A stretch of DNA of 64,000 bases from Paractinoplanes lichenicola. Its GTDB lineage: Bacteria; Actinomycetota; Actinomycetes; Mycobacteriales; Micromonosporaceae. Within the stretch, counting starts at the first letter, position 1; every line of letters begins with the position of its first letter. Positions 8,109-16,738 of the stretch are shown in pieces. Location: assembly GCF_016785085.1 (NCBI RefSeq), contig NZ_JAENHO010000004.1, forward strand, positions 496,001 through 560,000, in the 5' to 3' direction. A model generated the notes under the pieces. It did no database searches, had not been told where the DNA came from, and worked only from the letters and a program-made list of their open reading frames with translations. A program made the translations under genes and the position numbers.

Positions 8109-8843
8109 ATGTCGGTCGTCGGGAAGGTGTCGCTGATCCTGGACGCCTTCACCGCCGAGGATCGCGGGATCGGATTCGCCGAGTTGCAGCGGCGGACCGG
8201 TCTCGCGAAGGCGACCCTGCACCGGCTGACCGGCGAGATGGTCGACGCGCGGCTGCTCGACCGGGTCGACGGCAGATATCACCTCAGCGGGCACCTGTTC
8301 GCGCTGGGCATGCGGGCCTCGGTCGAGCGCAGCCTGATCGAGGTGGCCACGCCGTTCCTGGAAGACCTTTACGAGCGTACGCACGAGACCGTGCACCTGG
8401 GCCGGCGCGAGGGCACCGAGGTCGTCTACGTGGCCAAGATCGGCGGTCACCGGCAGGCGCGGGCACCCTCCCGGCTCGGTGGCAGGTTGCCGCTGCACGC
8501 CACGGCGATCGGCAAGGCCCTGCTCGCGTTCGCGCCTGACCCCGTACGGGCGGAAGTGTTCGCGAAACCGTTGGAGCGGCTGGCCCCGAGGACCGTGACG
8601 TCGGCTGCGCTGCTGCGGCGCCAGCTCGACGAGGCGGCCGAGACGGGATTGACGTACGAGGCGGAGGAGTCGGCGGTCGGGATCGTCTGCGTCGGCGCCC
8701 CCGTGCTCGACGCGGACGACGTGGCCGTGGCGGCGATCAGCGTGGCCGGGCCGTCGACCCGCTTCCAGCCGCAGAAACACGGCGCGGCGGTGAAGGCGGC
8801 AGCGGCCGAAATCGCGATCACGTTGGCGCGGCGTTCCGCATAA
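8109..8843 (+). CDS. IclR family transcriptional regulator
   Basis: 244 residues. Seen: N-terminal winged helix (GFAELQRRTGLAKATLHRLTGEMVDARLLDR, about 22-52) and the GAF-like effector domain with LPLHATAIGKALLAF and the C-terminal signature TYEAEESAVGIVCVGAPVLDADDVAVAAISVAGP. IclR proteins commonly control aromatic and small-acid catabolism. It lies on the same strand 50 bases ahead of the hydratase-dehydrogenase-aldolase module, the probable target. The spacer holds a short inverted repeat overlapping the stop codon that could be its operator or a terminator. Confidence 0.9.
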   Translation: MSVVGKVSLILDAFTAEDRGIGFAELQRRTGLAKATLHRLTGEMVDARLLDRVDGRYHLSGHLFALGMRASVERSLIEVATPFLEDLYERTHETVHLGRREGTEVVYVAKIGGHRQARAPSRLGGRLPLHATAIGKALLAFAPDPVRAEVFAKPLERLAPRTVTSAALLRRQLDEAAETGLTYEAEESAVGIVCVGAPVLDADDVAVAAISVAGPSTRFQPQKHGAAVKAAAAEIAITLARRSA

Positions 8844-8855
8844 CGGAACTTTTTG
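8833..8855 (+). promoter_or_regulatory. Inverted repeat at iclR 3' end: operator or short terminator
   Basis: GTTCCG (8833-8838) and CGGAAC (8844-8849) flank CATAA, followed by TTTTT. As RNA it is a 6-bp hairpin plus U-run, i.e. a small intrinsic terminator for iclR; as DNA it is a palindrome 45 bases ahead of the hydratase start and could be the IclR operator. Sequence alone does not decide. Confidence 0.45.
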
Positions 8856-8893
8856 CTAGGACAAACCGGCCCCCGCCAGGCATCGTCAACCCC

Positions 8894-9664
8894 ATGACAT
8901 CGCCAGCGGCCCAGCGCCTGCTCGACGCGGCCCGCACGGGAACCCCGTGTGCGCCGGTCCGTGACCTGATCGGGGCCGACGACATCGCGGCCGCCTACGC
9001 CGTGCAGCGGGAGCAGACGCTGCTCCGCGAGAAGAGCGCGCCGATCGTCGGGCACAAGATCGGGCTGACCAACCCGGCCGTGCAGCAGCAGCTCGGCGTC
9101 GACCAGCCCGACTTCGGGGTGCTGTTCGCCGACATGGACGTCAGCGCGCTCGAGGTGGTGCCGGTGGCCGGGCTGCTGCAGCCGCGCATCGAGGCCGAGG
9201 TCGCGTTCCTGCTCAAGGCCGACCTGACCGGCGAGTTCACGGCCGACGACGTACGGGCCGCGGTTGACCTGGTCGCCCCGGCGCTCGAGATCGTCGACAG
9301 CCGGGTCGCGGGCTGGGACATCAGCATCGCCGACACGGTCGCCGACAACGCCTCCAGCGGGCTGTTCGTGCTGGGCCCGGCCCGCAAGACGCTGGACGAG
9401 GTCAGCCCGGTCGACATCCAGATGGAGATGACGGTCGACGGCGAGGTCGTCTCCAAGGGCTCCGGCGCGGCCTGCCTGGGCGACCCGCTGACCGCGCTGG
9501 CCTGGCTGGCCACCGCCGCCCGCGACTACGGCGACCCGCTGCGGGCCGGGCAGGTCGTGCTCTCGGGCGCGCTCGGCCCGATGGTCCCGGTCAAGCCGGG
9601 CATGCGTGTGCACGCCACCCTCACCGGCCTCGGGTCGGTTTCGACGAACTTCGGAGAGGCCTGA
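8894..9664 (+). CDS. 2-keto-4-pentenoate hydratase (meta-cleavage lower pathway)
   Basis: 256 residues. Adds water to 2-hydroxypenta-2,4-dienoate-type products to give 4-hydroxy-2-oxoacids, in the cytoplasm. Seen: [17 protein letters not shown] near 55-72, [10 protein letters not shown], the metal-ligand region [11 protein letters not shown] near 97, [26 protein letters not shown] near 135-160 and the C-terminal [18 protein letters not shown]. These match the MhpD/DmpE/HsaE family at its usual length (about 260). The TGA shares its A with the ATG of the aldehyde dehydrogenase gene. The order hydratase-dehydrogenase-aldolase is that of hsaE-hsaG-hsaF in steroid degraders, but no ring-cleavage genes occur in the window. 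Confidence 0.9.
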   Translation: MTSPAAQRLLDAARTGTPCAPVRDLIGADDIAAAYAVQREQTLLREKSAPIVGHKIGLTNPAVQQQLGVDQPDFGVLFADMDVSALEVVPVAGLLQPRIEAEVAFLLKADLTGEFTADDVRAAVDLVAPALEIVDSRVAGWDISIADTVADNASSGLFVLGPARKTLDEVSPVDIQMEMTVDGEVVSKGSGAACLGDPLTALAWLATAARDYGDPLRAGQVVLSGALGPMVPVKPGMRVHATLTGLGSVSTNFGEA

Positions 9665-10584
9665 TGGGTACGAAAGTTGCCGTCATCGGCTCGGGCAACA
9701 TCGGCACCGACCTGATGATCAAGATTCTGCGGCTCTCGGAGACGTTGGAGATCGCGGCCATGGTCGGCATCGACCCCGCCTCCGACGGGCTGGCCCGGGC
9801 CGGTCGGCTCGGGGTGGCGACGACCGCCGAGGGGGTCGACGGCCTGATCGCCATGGACGGCTTCGAGGACATCGAGATCATCTTTGATGCGACCTCGGCC
9901 GGCGCGCACCTCGCCAATGCCAAGAAGCTGGAGCCGTACGGGAAGGTCTTGATCGATCTGACGCCCGCGGCGATCGGCCCGTTCGTGGTGCCCGCGGTCA
10001 ACCTCGACATCCACGAGAGCGCGCGCAACATCAACATGGTGACCTGCGGGGGACAGGCGACCATTCCGATCGTGGCCGCCGTGTCGCGTGTCGCGCCGGT
10101 GCCGTACGCGGAGATCGTCGCCTCGATCGCGTCCAAGTCGGCCGGGCCGGGGACGCGGGCCAACATCGACGAGTTCACCGAGACGACCGCGCACGCCATC
10201 GAGAAGGTCGGCGGGGCCACCCACGGCAAGGCGATCATCGTGCTCAACCCGGCCGACCCGCCGCTGATCATGCGGGACACGGTGCTGTGCCTGGTCAACG
10301 CGCCGTCCGCGGTCGAGCGCGAGGAGATCAAGGCGTCGATCGAGGCCATGGTCAAAACCGTCGCCGGGTACGTGCCGGGCTATCGGCTCAAGCAGCAGGT
10401 GCAGATCACGCCGATCCCCGGCGACCAGCCGGTGCACACGCTGGCCGGTGACGCGCCGGTGACCCATCAGGTGTCGGTGTTCCTCGAGGTCGAGGGGGCC
10501 GCGCACTACCTGCCCGCGTACGCGGGAAATCTCGACATCATGACCTCGGCCGCCATTGCCGCGGCGGAAAGGATCGCGGCGTGA
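9664..10584 (+). CDS. mhpF: Acetaldehyde dehydrogenase (acetylating)
   Basis: 306 residues. Oxidises acetaldehyde or propanal to the acyl-CoA with NAD+, the last step of the meta-cleavage pathway. Seen: Rossmann nucleotide loop [12 protein letters not shown] at residues 6-17, the catalytic cysteine in [16 protein letters not shown] near residue 127, and the dimer/C-terminal block [44 protein letters not shown]. In known members it forms a channelling complex with the aldolase encoded next, and the two genes overlap here by 4 bases (GTGA at 10581-10584), in keeping with fixed stoichiometry. Family and reaction are secure; the gene symbol is by homology (also DmpF/HsaG). Confidence 0.93.
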   Translation: MGTKVAVIGSGNIGTDLMIKILRLSETLEIAAMVGIDPASDGLARAGRLGVATTAEGVDGLIAMDGFEDIEIIFDATSAGAHLANAKKLEPYGKVLIDLTPAAIGPFVVPAVNLDIHESARNINMVTCGGQATIPIVAAVSRVAPVPYAEIVASIASKSAGPGTRANIDEFTETTAHAIEKVGGATHGKAIIVLNPADPPLIMRDTVLCLVNAPSAVEREEIKASIEAMVKTVAGYVPGYRLKQQVQITPIPGDQPVHTLAGDAPVTHQVSVFLEVEGAAHYLPAYAGNLDIMTSAAIAAAERIAA

Positions 10585-11594
10585 CGACGAAGCTGTTCAT
10601 TCAAGATGTGACCCTCCGGGACGGCATGCACGCCGTACGGCACCGGATGGAGCTCGACTCGGTCGCGAAGATCGTGGGCGCGCTCGACGCGGCGGGCGTC
10701 GACGGCATCGAGGTCTCGCACGGCGACGGGCTCGCGGGCGGCAGCCTCAACTACGGCCCCGGCTCGCACACCGACTGGCAGTGGCTCGAGGTCGCGGCGG
10801 CCAACATCAACAACGCTCGCCTGACCACGCTGCTGCTGCCCGGCATCGGCACGATCGCCGAGCTCAAGCAGGCGTACGCGCTCGGGGTGCGCTCGGTGCG
10901 CATCGCCACCCACTGCACCGAGGCCGACGTCTCCGCGCAGCACATCGCGACGGCCCGCGAGCTGGGCATGGACGTCTCCGGCTTCCTGATGATGAGCCAC
11001 ATGGCCCCGCCCTCTGTGCTCGCTTCTCAGGCCAAGCTCATGGAGTCGTACGGCGCGCACTGCGTCTACGTCACCGACTCGGGCGGCCGGCTGATGATGG
11101 ACGGCGTCCGCGACCGCATCCGTGCCTACCGCGAGGTGCTCGACCCGGCGACCGAGATCGGCATCCACGCCCACGAGAACCTGTCGCTGTCGGTGGCCAA
11201 CTCGATGATCGCCGTCGAGGAGGGCGTCTACCGCGTCGACGCCTCCCTGGCCGGTCAGGGTGCGGGCGCCGGCAACTGCCCGATCGAGCCGTTCGTGGCC
11301 GTGGCCAACCTCAAGGGCTGGGAACACCGCTGCGACCTGTTCGCCCTCCAGGATGCGGCCGAGGATCTCGTACGCCCCCTGCAGGACCGCCCGGTGCGGG
11401 TCGACCGCGAGACGCTGACCCTGGGCTACGCCGGCGTGTACAGCTCTTTCCTGCGGCACGCCGAGCTGGCCGCTTCGCGCTACAACGTCGACGTCCGCAC
11501 GATCCTGGTCGAGGTCGGCAAGCGCGGCCTGGTCGGCGGCCAGGAAGACCTGATCGTCGACATCGCCCTGGACCTCACCGCCGGGCGCGCGTAA
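10581..11594 (+). CDS. dmpG: 4-hydroxy-2-oxovalerate aldolase
   Basis: 337 residues from GTG 10581. Splits 4-hydroxy-2-oxoacids to pyruvate and an aldehyde that is passed to the dehydrogenase partner. Seen: the DRE-TIM opening [15 protein letters not shown] near residues 9-23 with the catalytic Arg and metal-binding Asp, [23 protein letters not shown] near 165 and the metal ligands in [14 protein letters not shown] near 195. The C-terminal helical communication domain ([29 protein letters not shown]) is present, which distinguishes it from other DRE-TIM enzymes. It ends the three-gene module; a hairpin follows. Confidence 0.94.
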   Translation: MTTKLFIQDVTLRDGMHAVRHRMELDSVAKIVGALDAAGVDGIEVSHGDGLAGGSLNYGPGSHTDWQWLEVAAANINNARLTTLLLPGIGTIAELKQAYALGVRSVRIATHCTEADVSAQHIATARELGMDVSGFLMMSHMAPPSVLASQAKLMESYGAHCVYVTDSGGRLMMDGVRDRIRAYREVLDPATEIGIHAHENLSLSVANSMIAVEEGVYRVDASLAGQGAGAGNCPIEPFVAVANLKGWEHRCDLFALQDAAEDLVRPLQDRPVRVDRETLTLGYAGVYSSFLRHAELAASRYNVDVRTILVEVGKRGLVGGQEDLIVDIALDLTAGRA

Positions 11595-11641
11595 ACAGTC
11601 GCCGACCGGCCGGCTCGCACCGCGCGGGCCGGCTCCGGCGT

Positions 11642-11665
11642 GCTCGCCACGTCACCTTGGCGAGC
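11642..11665 (+). terminator. Hairpin after aldolase operon
   Basis: GCTCGCCA (11642-11649) and TGGCGAGC (11658-11665) form a perfect 8-bp stem with an 8-base loop about 50 bases past the aldolase stop. A looser GC-rich repeat lies just before it (about 11601-11638). Likely the transcript end; no U-run. Confidence 0.5.
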
Positions 11666-11718
11666 GATCGTCGCTCGTTCCGCTTGGCCCAGTGAGAATC
11701 GGGGCCGATCCTGGTCGC

Positions 11719-12447
11719 ATGGGCAAACTGGCTCCACGGCCTTGGACCGCAGCCTGTCTGCTCGCTGTCGGCATCCTTCTGGACCTGCGGGCCCTATCCG
11801 GATGCGGGAGGGCCGTGGCTGCTCAGCTATCCCGGAGTGGGAATCATGGCGGCGGGCGTCGCCCTCATCGGAGTGGCGGCGCTGGTGTGGATGATGACCG
11901 TCGCCGGTCAGGCCCCTTGGCCGATCGACCCGGGCTGAAGATCGAAGCCATCAAGTACGGTCTGGGGCTCTTCGCGGCCAGTGGGGCCGTGGCCGCGCTC
12001 TTGCTGGCCCTGCGTCGTCAGCGGCACCTGGAGTCTGCCCAGACCCACACCGAGCTCGACGCCTCCGAACGCCGTTTTACTGATCTCTACACCAAGGCGG
12101 TCGAACAACTCGGATCGGATGACGCTGCGGTGCGGCTCGGTGGCCTTTACGCGCTCGAGCGAGCCGCCCAGCACGCCGTCGAGGCCGTGTTCATCGGGAA
12201 GACCGGGTTCCCGGGGACGATCTTCGACGGGGAGGCCCGATTCGAGCGGGCGACATTCGAGGGTGCGGCCGACTTCGACGGCGCGACCTTCCACGGTGAT
12301 GCCCATTTCGACGAGACGCGGTTCAGTGATCCCCCGACCTTCGAGGGAGCCCGTGCACCGGAGCATGGGGACCGGGCGGACGTCTGGCCCGTCGGCTGGC
12401 GCCTCGAGATCGACGGCTCGGAACGGGCGCGACTCATTCACGACTAG
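11719..12447 (+). CDS. Pentapeptide-repeat membrane protein with disturbed frame
   Basis: The open frame gives 242 residues: MGKLAPRPWTAACLLAVGILL, then an odd Gly/Arg-rich stretch, then a membrane helix (YGLGLFAASGAVAALLLALRRQR), DASERRFTDLYTKAVEQLGSDDAAVRLGGLYALERAAQ and pentapeptide repeats (ARFERATFEGAADFDGATFHGDAHFDETRF). The odd stretch is out of frame: frame 2 between about 11777 and 11935 reads FWTCGPYPDAGGPW and a clean transmembrane segment ending PWPIDPG, which would join directly to LKIEAIKYG. Two compensating indels, or two sequencing errors, are implied. The block usual in this family between YALER and the repeats is also missing, so the gene may be degenerate. Function of the family is unknown. 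Confidence 0.6.
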   Translation: MGKLAPRPWTAACLLAVGILLDLRALSGCGRAVAAQLSRSGNHGGGRRPHRSGGAGVDDDRRRSGPLADRPGLKIEAIKYGLGLFAASGAVAALLLALRRQRHLESAQTHTELDASERRFTDLYTKAVEQLGSDDAAVRLGGLYALERAAQHAVEAVFIGKTGFPGTIFDGEARFERATFEGAADFDGATFHGDAHFDETRFSDPPTFEGARAPEHGDRADVWPVGWRLEIDGSERARLIHD

Positions 12448-12486
12448 CCCTGGAGCCGCTGTGTCACGATTCCAGGATGGACCGCA

Positions 12487-13131
12487 GTGTCCGGGATTGC
12501 TGACATGTTCCCCGATGAATGGTGGTGGGGGGCCGGCAACCTGGTGGTCGCCGTGGGGCAGCCGTTGTTGCTGGCTTGGGTGCTCGAGGCCAGCATGTCC
12601 GGGGCGACCAGTGGGTTCGAGCCGCACTGGCTGGTCGTGGCCGGCTTTGTCGCGGCCGCGCTGCTCTGGATGGGCACGATCGTCCTGCACGCCAAGATGG
12701 GCCTCAACTTCGTGGCCTGCATCTTGCTGGTGTTCGTGGGCGGCGGCGTCCTCACCGTGGGTCAGGCCGGTGTGATGGCCGAGCGCGGGGTGCGTACGGC
12801 GTGTGTGGTCACGGCCGTGGACAAGCACACGCAGACCCACACCACATACGACTCGCCGGGCGGCGGGCAATCCACCTGGACGGAGACCTCCTACGTCCAC
12901 GCGTTGCGGTGCGAGGACCCGAAGGTCACCGGCATCACCACGGGGACCCGGCTGGCCGGCGCCGGAGAACGCCTCGACGTCGACTATGACCCCGAGGGCC
13001 GGGTGGCCCCGCTGCCGGCCGACGTCACGGACAGCCGCGAGACGACTGAGCGGTGGGTGTGGTGGGTCCTCGCGGCGGCTGTGCTGGTGCGGGTGACCGC
13101 GGTCGTTTGGGAGTGGTACGACCCGTTCTGA
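12487..13131 (+). CDS. Four-helix membrane protein of unknown function
   Basis: 214 residues from GTG 12487 (ATG 12505, MFPDEWWW, is an alternative). Seen: hydrophobic segments near 16-35, 45-65, 70-92 and, after a soluble part of about 100 residues, a last helix near 187-207. The soluble part (GVRTACVVTAVDKHTQTHTTYDSPGG ... TSYVHALRCEDPKVTG ... ERLDVDYDPEGRVAPL) resembles beta-sheet domains seen in DUF3592-like membrane proteins, which carry a similar linker-plus-terminal-helix layout. I cannot name a function. It stands alone on the plus strand between the pentapeptide gene and dps. Confidence 0.65.
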   Translation: MSGIADMFPDEWWWGAGNLVVAVGQPLLLAWVLEASMSGATSGFEPHWLVVAGFVAAALLWMGTIVLHAKMGLNFVACILLVFVGGGVLTVGQAGVMAERGVRTACVVTAVDKHTQTHTTYDSPGGGQSTWTETSYVHALRCEDPKVTGITTGTRLAGAGERLDVDYDPEGRVAPLPADVTDSRETTERWVWWVLAAAVLVRVTAVVWEWYDPF

Positions 13132-13163
13132 TCGGGCTGTGGTGGTCATTACCCGGTCCTTTT

Positions 13164-13178
13164 CTTGAATCATTCAAG
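13164..13178. promoter_or_regulatory. Fur-family-like 7-1-7 box in dps promoter
   Basis: CTTGAATCATTCAAG is a perfect 7-1-7 inverted repeat, the layout typical of Fur-superfamily operators (PerR, CatR/FurA, Zur). It covers a possible -35 (TTGAAT 13165-13170), with a -10-like TAGTGT 16 bases on at 13187-13192, 33 bases before the dps start codon. A bound repressor would block the polymerase. The actual regulator is not in the window. Confidence 0.65.
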
Positions 13179-13225
13179 TTTAGGGCTAGTGTTCAGGGCG
13201 AGATCCACACAAGGGAGGACCGAAG

Positions 13226-13717
13226 ATGACCGTCACTCAGGGCATCCCGACTTCGTACACCCGTGCCACGCCCGCCCAGGCCGACCGGCTGCAGCGGGTG
13301 CTGGTCGACCTCGTCGCCCTGCACCTGCACGGCAAGCAGGCCCACTGGAACATCGTGGGCCCGAACTTCCGCGACCTGCACCTGCAGCTGGACGAGCTGG
13401 TCGACATCGCCCGCGAGGCCGGTGACACCATCGCCGAGCGGATGCGGGCCCTCGGCGCCGTGCCCGACGGGCGGCCGGCCGTGGTGGCCGCGCACACCGC
13501 CCTCGACGACCTCGGGCCCGGCGAGATCGCCACCGGGGACGCCGCCAACCGGGTCGCCGGGCTGATCGGCCAGGCCGTCGCCACGATCCGCGAGGTGCAC
13601 GACGCGGTCGACGCCGAGGATCCGACCAGCGCCGACATCCTGCACGGCATCGTCCACGACCTCGAGAAGCAGGCCTGGATGCTCACTGCCGAGAACGCGA
13701 TGCCCCGCCGATCGTGA
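13226..13717 (+). CDS. dps: Dps family DNA-protection/ferritin-like protein
   Basis: 163 residues. Dps dodecamers store iron, consume peroxide at the intersubunit ferroxidase site and in some species coat DNA. Seen: LHLHGKQAHWNIVGPNFRDLHLQLDELVDIAREAGDTIAERMRALGA near residues 31-77, which contains the ferroxidase His, the conserved W, and the D...E pair of the neighbouring subunit; the C-terminal helices (ADILHGIVHDLEKQAWMLTAE) follow. A clear AGGGAGGA precedes the ATG. The promoter carries the Fur-like box described above, so induction by peroxide or by metal shortage is the likely control. Single-gene unit. Confidence 0.93.
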   Translation: MTVTQGIPTSYTRATPAQADRLQRVLVDLVALHLHGKQAHWNIVGPNFRDLHLQLDELVDIAREAGDTIAERMRALGAVPDGRPAVVAAHTALDDLGPGEIATGDAANRVAGLIGQAVATIREVHDAVDAEDPTSADILHGIVHDLEKQAWMLTAENAMPRRS

Positions 13718-13737
13718 TCTTCGATTAATCTGCATCA

Positions 13738-15096
13738 ATGCGTCGACTGCTGGTGGTTCTCGGCTCCGTCCTGGCTCTGCTCCTGCCCGCGGTGCCGGCC
13801 ACCGCGGCCGACGACCTGCTCGACCGGCTCAAGGCAATCCCGGGGCTGACCGTCGTCTCGGAGACCCAGCCCACGGGCTACCGGTTCTTCGTGCTGACCT
13901 ACCGCCAGCCGGCCGACCATCGGCATCCCGGCCGGGGCACGTACGAGCAGCGGTTGACCCTCCTGCACCGCTCGGCGGACGCCCCGACCGTGCTGTCGAC
14001 CAACGGCTACGGGCTGGCCGCGAACCCGCAGCCGGGGCGCACCGAGCCGACCCGCCTGCTCGACGCCAACCAGGTGTCGGTCGAGCACCGGTTCTTCACC
14101 CCGTCGCGGCCCGCCCCGGCCGACTGGGACGACCTGACCATCTGGCAGGAGGCCACCGACGAGCACCGGATCGTCACGGCCCTCAAGACGATCTATTCGG
14201 CCAAGTGGATCCAGACCGGTGGCAGCAAGGGCGGCATGACCTCGGTCTATCACCGGCGGTTCTACCCGAACGACGTCGACGGCGTGGTGGCGTACGTGGC
14301 GCCGAACGACTCGCTCAACGACCTCGACGGCGCGTACGACCGGTTCTTCGCCACGGTCGGGGACGCGGCCTGCCGCAGCGCGCTCGACAACGTACAGCGG
14401 GAAGCTCTGAAAAGGCGCGATCGGCTGGTGCCCCGGCTCGAAGCCTCCGGCTACACATTTTCCCGTACGCTCGGGACCGCCGACCGCGCGTACGAGATGA
14501 CTGTGCTCGACACCGTGTGGGCGTTCTGGCAGACCCGGCTCGCGGCCGACTGCGCGACCGTGCCCGCGACGACCGCCACCGACGACGAGCTCTACAACTG
14601 GATCGACGACGTGGCCGGCTGGTCGTTCTACACCGACCAGGGCCTCGAACCGTACTGGCCGTATTACTACCAGGCCGCCACCCAGCTCGGCTGGCCCTCG
14701 CTCAAGTTCGCGCACCTGCGTGATCTGCGGCGCTATCCGGGGCTCTACACGGCCAACTCGTCGCTGCCGGCCGAGCTGCGGTCGCGGCACAACCCGTTCC
14801 CGATGATCGACGTCGACCTGTGGGTGCGTACGGCCTCGCAGCGGATGCTGTTCGTCTACGGCCAGAATGACCCGTGGGGCGGCGAGCGCTTCACTCCCAG
14901 CCGGCGCGACTCGGCCCTTTTCGTGGCGGCGGGCTGGAACCACGGTGCCAACATCGCGCGCCTGGCCCCCGAGGAGTCGGCGAAGGCCACGGCGATGCTG
15001 CTGCGCTGGGGTGGCGTCTCGGCCGCGGCGGCCCGCAGCCGGGGGCCGGTGGCCGACCTGCCCGAGGAGGACATGCTCGAACCGTGGCGGCGGTGA
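13738..15096 (+). CDS. Secreted S37 family tripeptidyl aminopeptidase
   Basis: 452 residues. Signal peptide MRRLLVVLGSVLALLLPAVPATAA, cleavage near residue 24. Seen: FVLTYRQPADHRHPGRGTYEQRLTLLHR near 48-80, GYGLAANPQPGRTEP, VEHRFF, and the serine motif QTGGSKGGMTSVYHRRFYPNDVDG near 158-182; near the C terminus FVYGQNDPWGGE (acid) and AGWNHGANI (His). This is the order of blocks in the Streptomyces PS-10/S37 tripeptidyl aminopeptidases, which release tripeptides outside the cell. Length is normal. It ends 3 bases before the convergent TPR-like gene. Confidence 0.9.
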   Translation: MRRLLVVLGSVLALLLPAVPATAADDLLDRLKAIPGLTVVSETQPTGYRFFVLTYRQPADHRHPGRGTYEQRLTLLHRSADAPTVLSTNGYGLAANPQPGRTEPTRLLDANQVSVEHRFFTPSRPAPADWDDLTIWQEATDEHRIVTALKTIYSAKWIQTGGSKGGMTSVYHRRFYPNDVDGVVAYVAPNDSLNDLDGAYDRFFATVGDAACRSALDNVQREALKRRDRLVPRLEASGYTFSRTLGTADRAYEMTVLDTVWAFWQTRLAADCATVPATTATDDELYNWIDDVAGWSFYTDQGLEPYWPYYYQAATQLGWPSLKFAHLRDLRRYPGLYTANSSLPAELRSRHNPFPMIDVDLWVRTASQRMLFVYGQNDPWGGERFTPSRRDSALFVAAGWNHGANIARLAPEESAKATAMLLRWGGVSAAAARSRGPVADLPEEDMLEPWRR

Positions 15097-15099
15097 CGC

Positions 15100-15969
15100 T
15101 CAGCGGCGGCGGGCCCGGTCACGCAGGTCGCGGGCCATCGCGTACAGGGGATGGTCTTTGGGCGCGGCCCGCATGAGCTGTTTGGCGACGTCCTTGGCCA
15201 CAGCGGCGTCCTCCCGGCGGCCGGTGCGCTGATAGCGGGCCAGGTGCGTCTCGCCGAGGTAATAGACCATCTCGACGTAGTCCATGTGCTCGGGCGAGGT
15301 CTGTTCCACCGCTTCCCGTACGGTCCGCAGCGCCGCCTCCAGGTCGGCCGGCTCGTTGGTGGCGGTGTAGCGCAGCCGGTACGCCTCGTGCAGCGCGAAC
15401 AGGCGGGTGCCACGGCCGAGCTCGCCGGGCGGGGTCGCCGCCACCGACTCCTGGGCCGCGGCGATGGCGTCGTCCAGGTCGGCCAGGTCCTCGGTGCGGG
15501 CGAAGCGCAGCTCGATCGCCTCGGCCAGGCTCATCCGCAACGACGTCGCCTCGGCCTCGTCCCCGGCGGACCGCACGGCGTGCCGGGTCATCGCGATGAC
15601 CTCGTCGAGCACGTCGAGCGGCTGCCCGGCGAAGGTGAAGACGGCGACCGGCTGCGGGTTGAGGCGCAGCGGCTTCGACGGCACCTCGGCCAGCACCGCC
15701 ATCCGCTCGACGAGGTCGGGCACGTGGTCGTACACGGGCCGCAGCAGCGACTCGGCCCGCTCCAGGTCGCCGTTGCCCGGAGCGGCGACGTGCCGCACGT
15801 AGAAGTTTATCCCGGCCGCGTGCCGCACGGCGATCGGTGGCGGCTCGTGCGCCCGCAACAGAGCTTCCACATCCCGTACGGCGGCGGGGTGCAGAAGGTC
15901 CTCGGTGTCCCCGCTGTTGCCGTACCGGTTGACCCGGGCCCGTACGGCGTCGAGCCGCTCGTCCTGCAT
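15100..15969 (-). CDS. TPR-like helical repeat protein
   Basis: 289 residues, cytoplasmic. No enzyme motif is seen. The sequence is all-helical with units such as ADLDDAIAAAQESVAATPPGELGRGTRLFALHEAYRLRYTATNEPADLEAALRTVREAVEQTSPEH, in which A/L/Y spacing matches tetratricopeptide repeats of the actinobacterial CHAT/TPR type. The early part (LLHPAAVRDVEALLRAHEPP.AVRHAAGINFYVRHVA) resembles proteins where such repeats accompany a caspase-like domain, but no protease domain is present here. A protein-protein interaction role is inference. Confidence 0.7.
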   Translation of the reverse strand: MQDERLDAVRARVNRYGNSGDTEDLLHPAAVRDVEALLRAHEPPPIAVRHAAGINFYVRHVAAPGNGDLERAESLLRPVYDHVPDLVERMAVLAEVPSKPLRLNPQPVAVFTFAGQPLDVLDEVIAMTRHAVRSAGDEAEATSLRMSLAEAIELRFARTEDLADLDDAIAAAQESVAATPPGELGRGTRLFALHEAYRLRYTATNEPADLEAALRTVREAVEQTSPEHMDYVEMVYYLGETHLARYQRTGRREDAAVAKDVAKQLMRAAPKDHPLYAMARDLRDRARRR

Positions 15970-16008
15970 CGGTGCACACTAGGACCCCGAGCTGAACGGC
16001 GGCTGACT

Positions 16009-16698
16009 TTACTCAGCCGTGCAGACGCAGGCCCGGTTGCCGTCCTGGTCCGCGATCACCGTGAACGACGGCGCGTTGCTGTCGTCCACAATGGTGCCGC
16101 CCGCCGCCACGGCCGCCGCGATCCGCTGCTCGGCCACCTCCGGCGCCACCCACACGTCGAGGTGGAAACGTTGCCGCGGCGTCTCGTGCTCTTCGGTGTC
16201 CTGGAACCACAGGATCGGCACCCGCCCCAGCGCGTCCCGCACGTCGTCGCCGATCGTGCCGCGCCCGTGCGCCCCGGTGTCCCCGGTCAGCAGGGCCGCC
16301 CACATCGGCGCGATCGTCTTGGCCTGCGCCGTGTCGAGCGCCAGCTCAATGATCGTGATCGACCCCGGGTCGGCCGCGAGCCCTTGCTCCGCCGCCGTGG
16401 CACTGATCTGCCGGGCCAGCTCGACGTCGCGCTCGGTCACCCACTCGACTTGGTGCTCGCGGCCCTGGTCATCCCGGTAGATCGCATCCTCGCTGATCAG
16501 CTTCAGATCGACGTACCCGTTCCCCACCGTCACCCGCGCGGGCTCCCCGATCGCCCCGAGAAACCGTACGGCGTCCTGGAAGTCCTTGGTCACGAACCGG
16601 GCGTGCAGGCCCTGGCCCAGCTTCCGCCAGTCCATGAGATCGGCCGCCAAGATCTGCTCACGAGTCAACATCTCCATGCCGCGCACGCTAACCCCCAT
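16009..16698 (-). CDS. Pterin-4a-carbinolamine dehydratase-like / VOC fusion protein
   Basis: 229 residues from the first ATG (16698); starts at MEML (16677) or MLTREQ (16671) are equally possible and give a more usual N terminus. Residues ~10-100 (MLTREQILAADLMDWRKLGQGLHARFVTKDFQDAVRFLGAIGEPA ... VTVGNGYVDLKLIS) look like the pterin-4a-carbinolamine dehydratase fold; residues ~125-225 (WFQDTEEHETPRQRFHLDVWVAPEVAEQRIAAAVAAGGTIVDD...FTVIADQDGNRACVCTAE) are one VOC/glyoxalase-like module. Such two-domain proteins are common in actinobacteria and unstudied. A true dehydratase motif is degenerate, so catalysis is doubtful. Confidence 0.75.
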   Translation of the reverse strand: MGVSVRGMEMLTREQILAADLMDWRKLGQGLHARFVTKDFQDAVRFLGAIGEPARVTVGNGYVDLKLISEDAIYRDDQGREHQVEWVTERDVELARQISATAAEQGLAADPGSITIIELALDTAQAKTIAPMWAALLTGDTGAHGRGTIGDDVRDALGRVPILWFQDTEEHETPRQRFHLDVWVAPEVAEQRIAAAVAAGGTIVDDSNAPSFTVIADQDGNRACVCTAE

Positions 16699-16738
16699 TC
16701 CGGACGATCCACGACCGGCTACCGTGGTGGGGGCGTTG

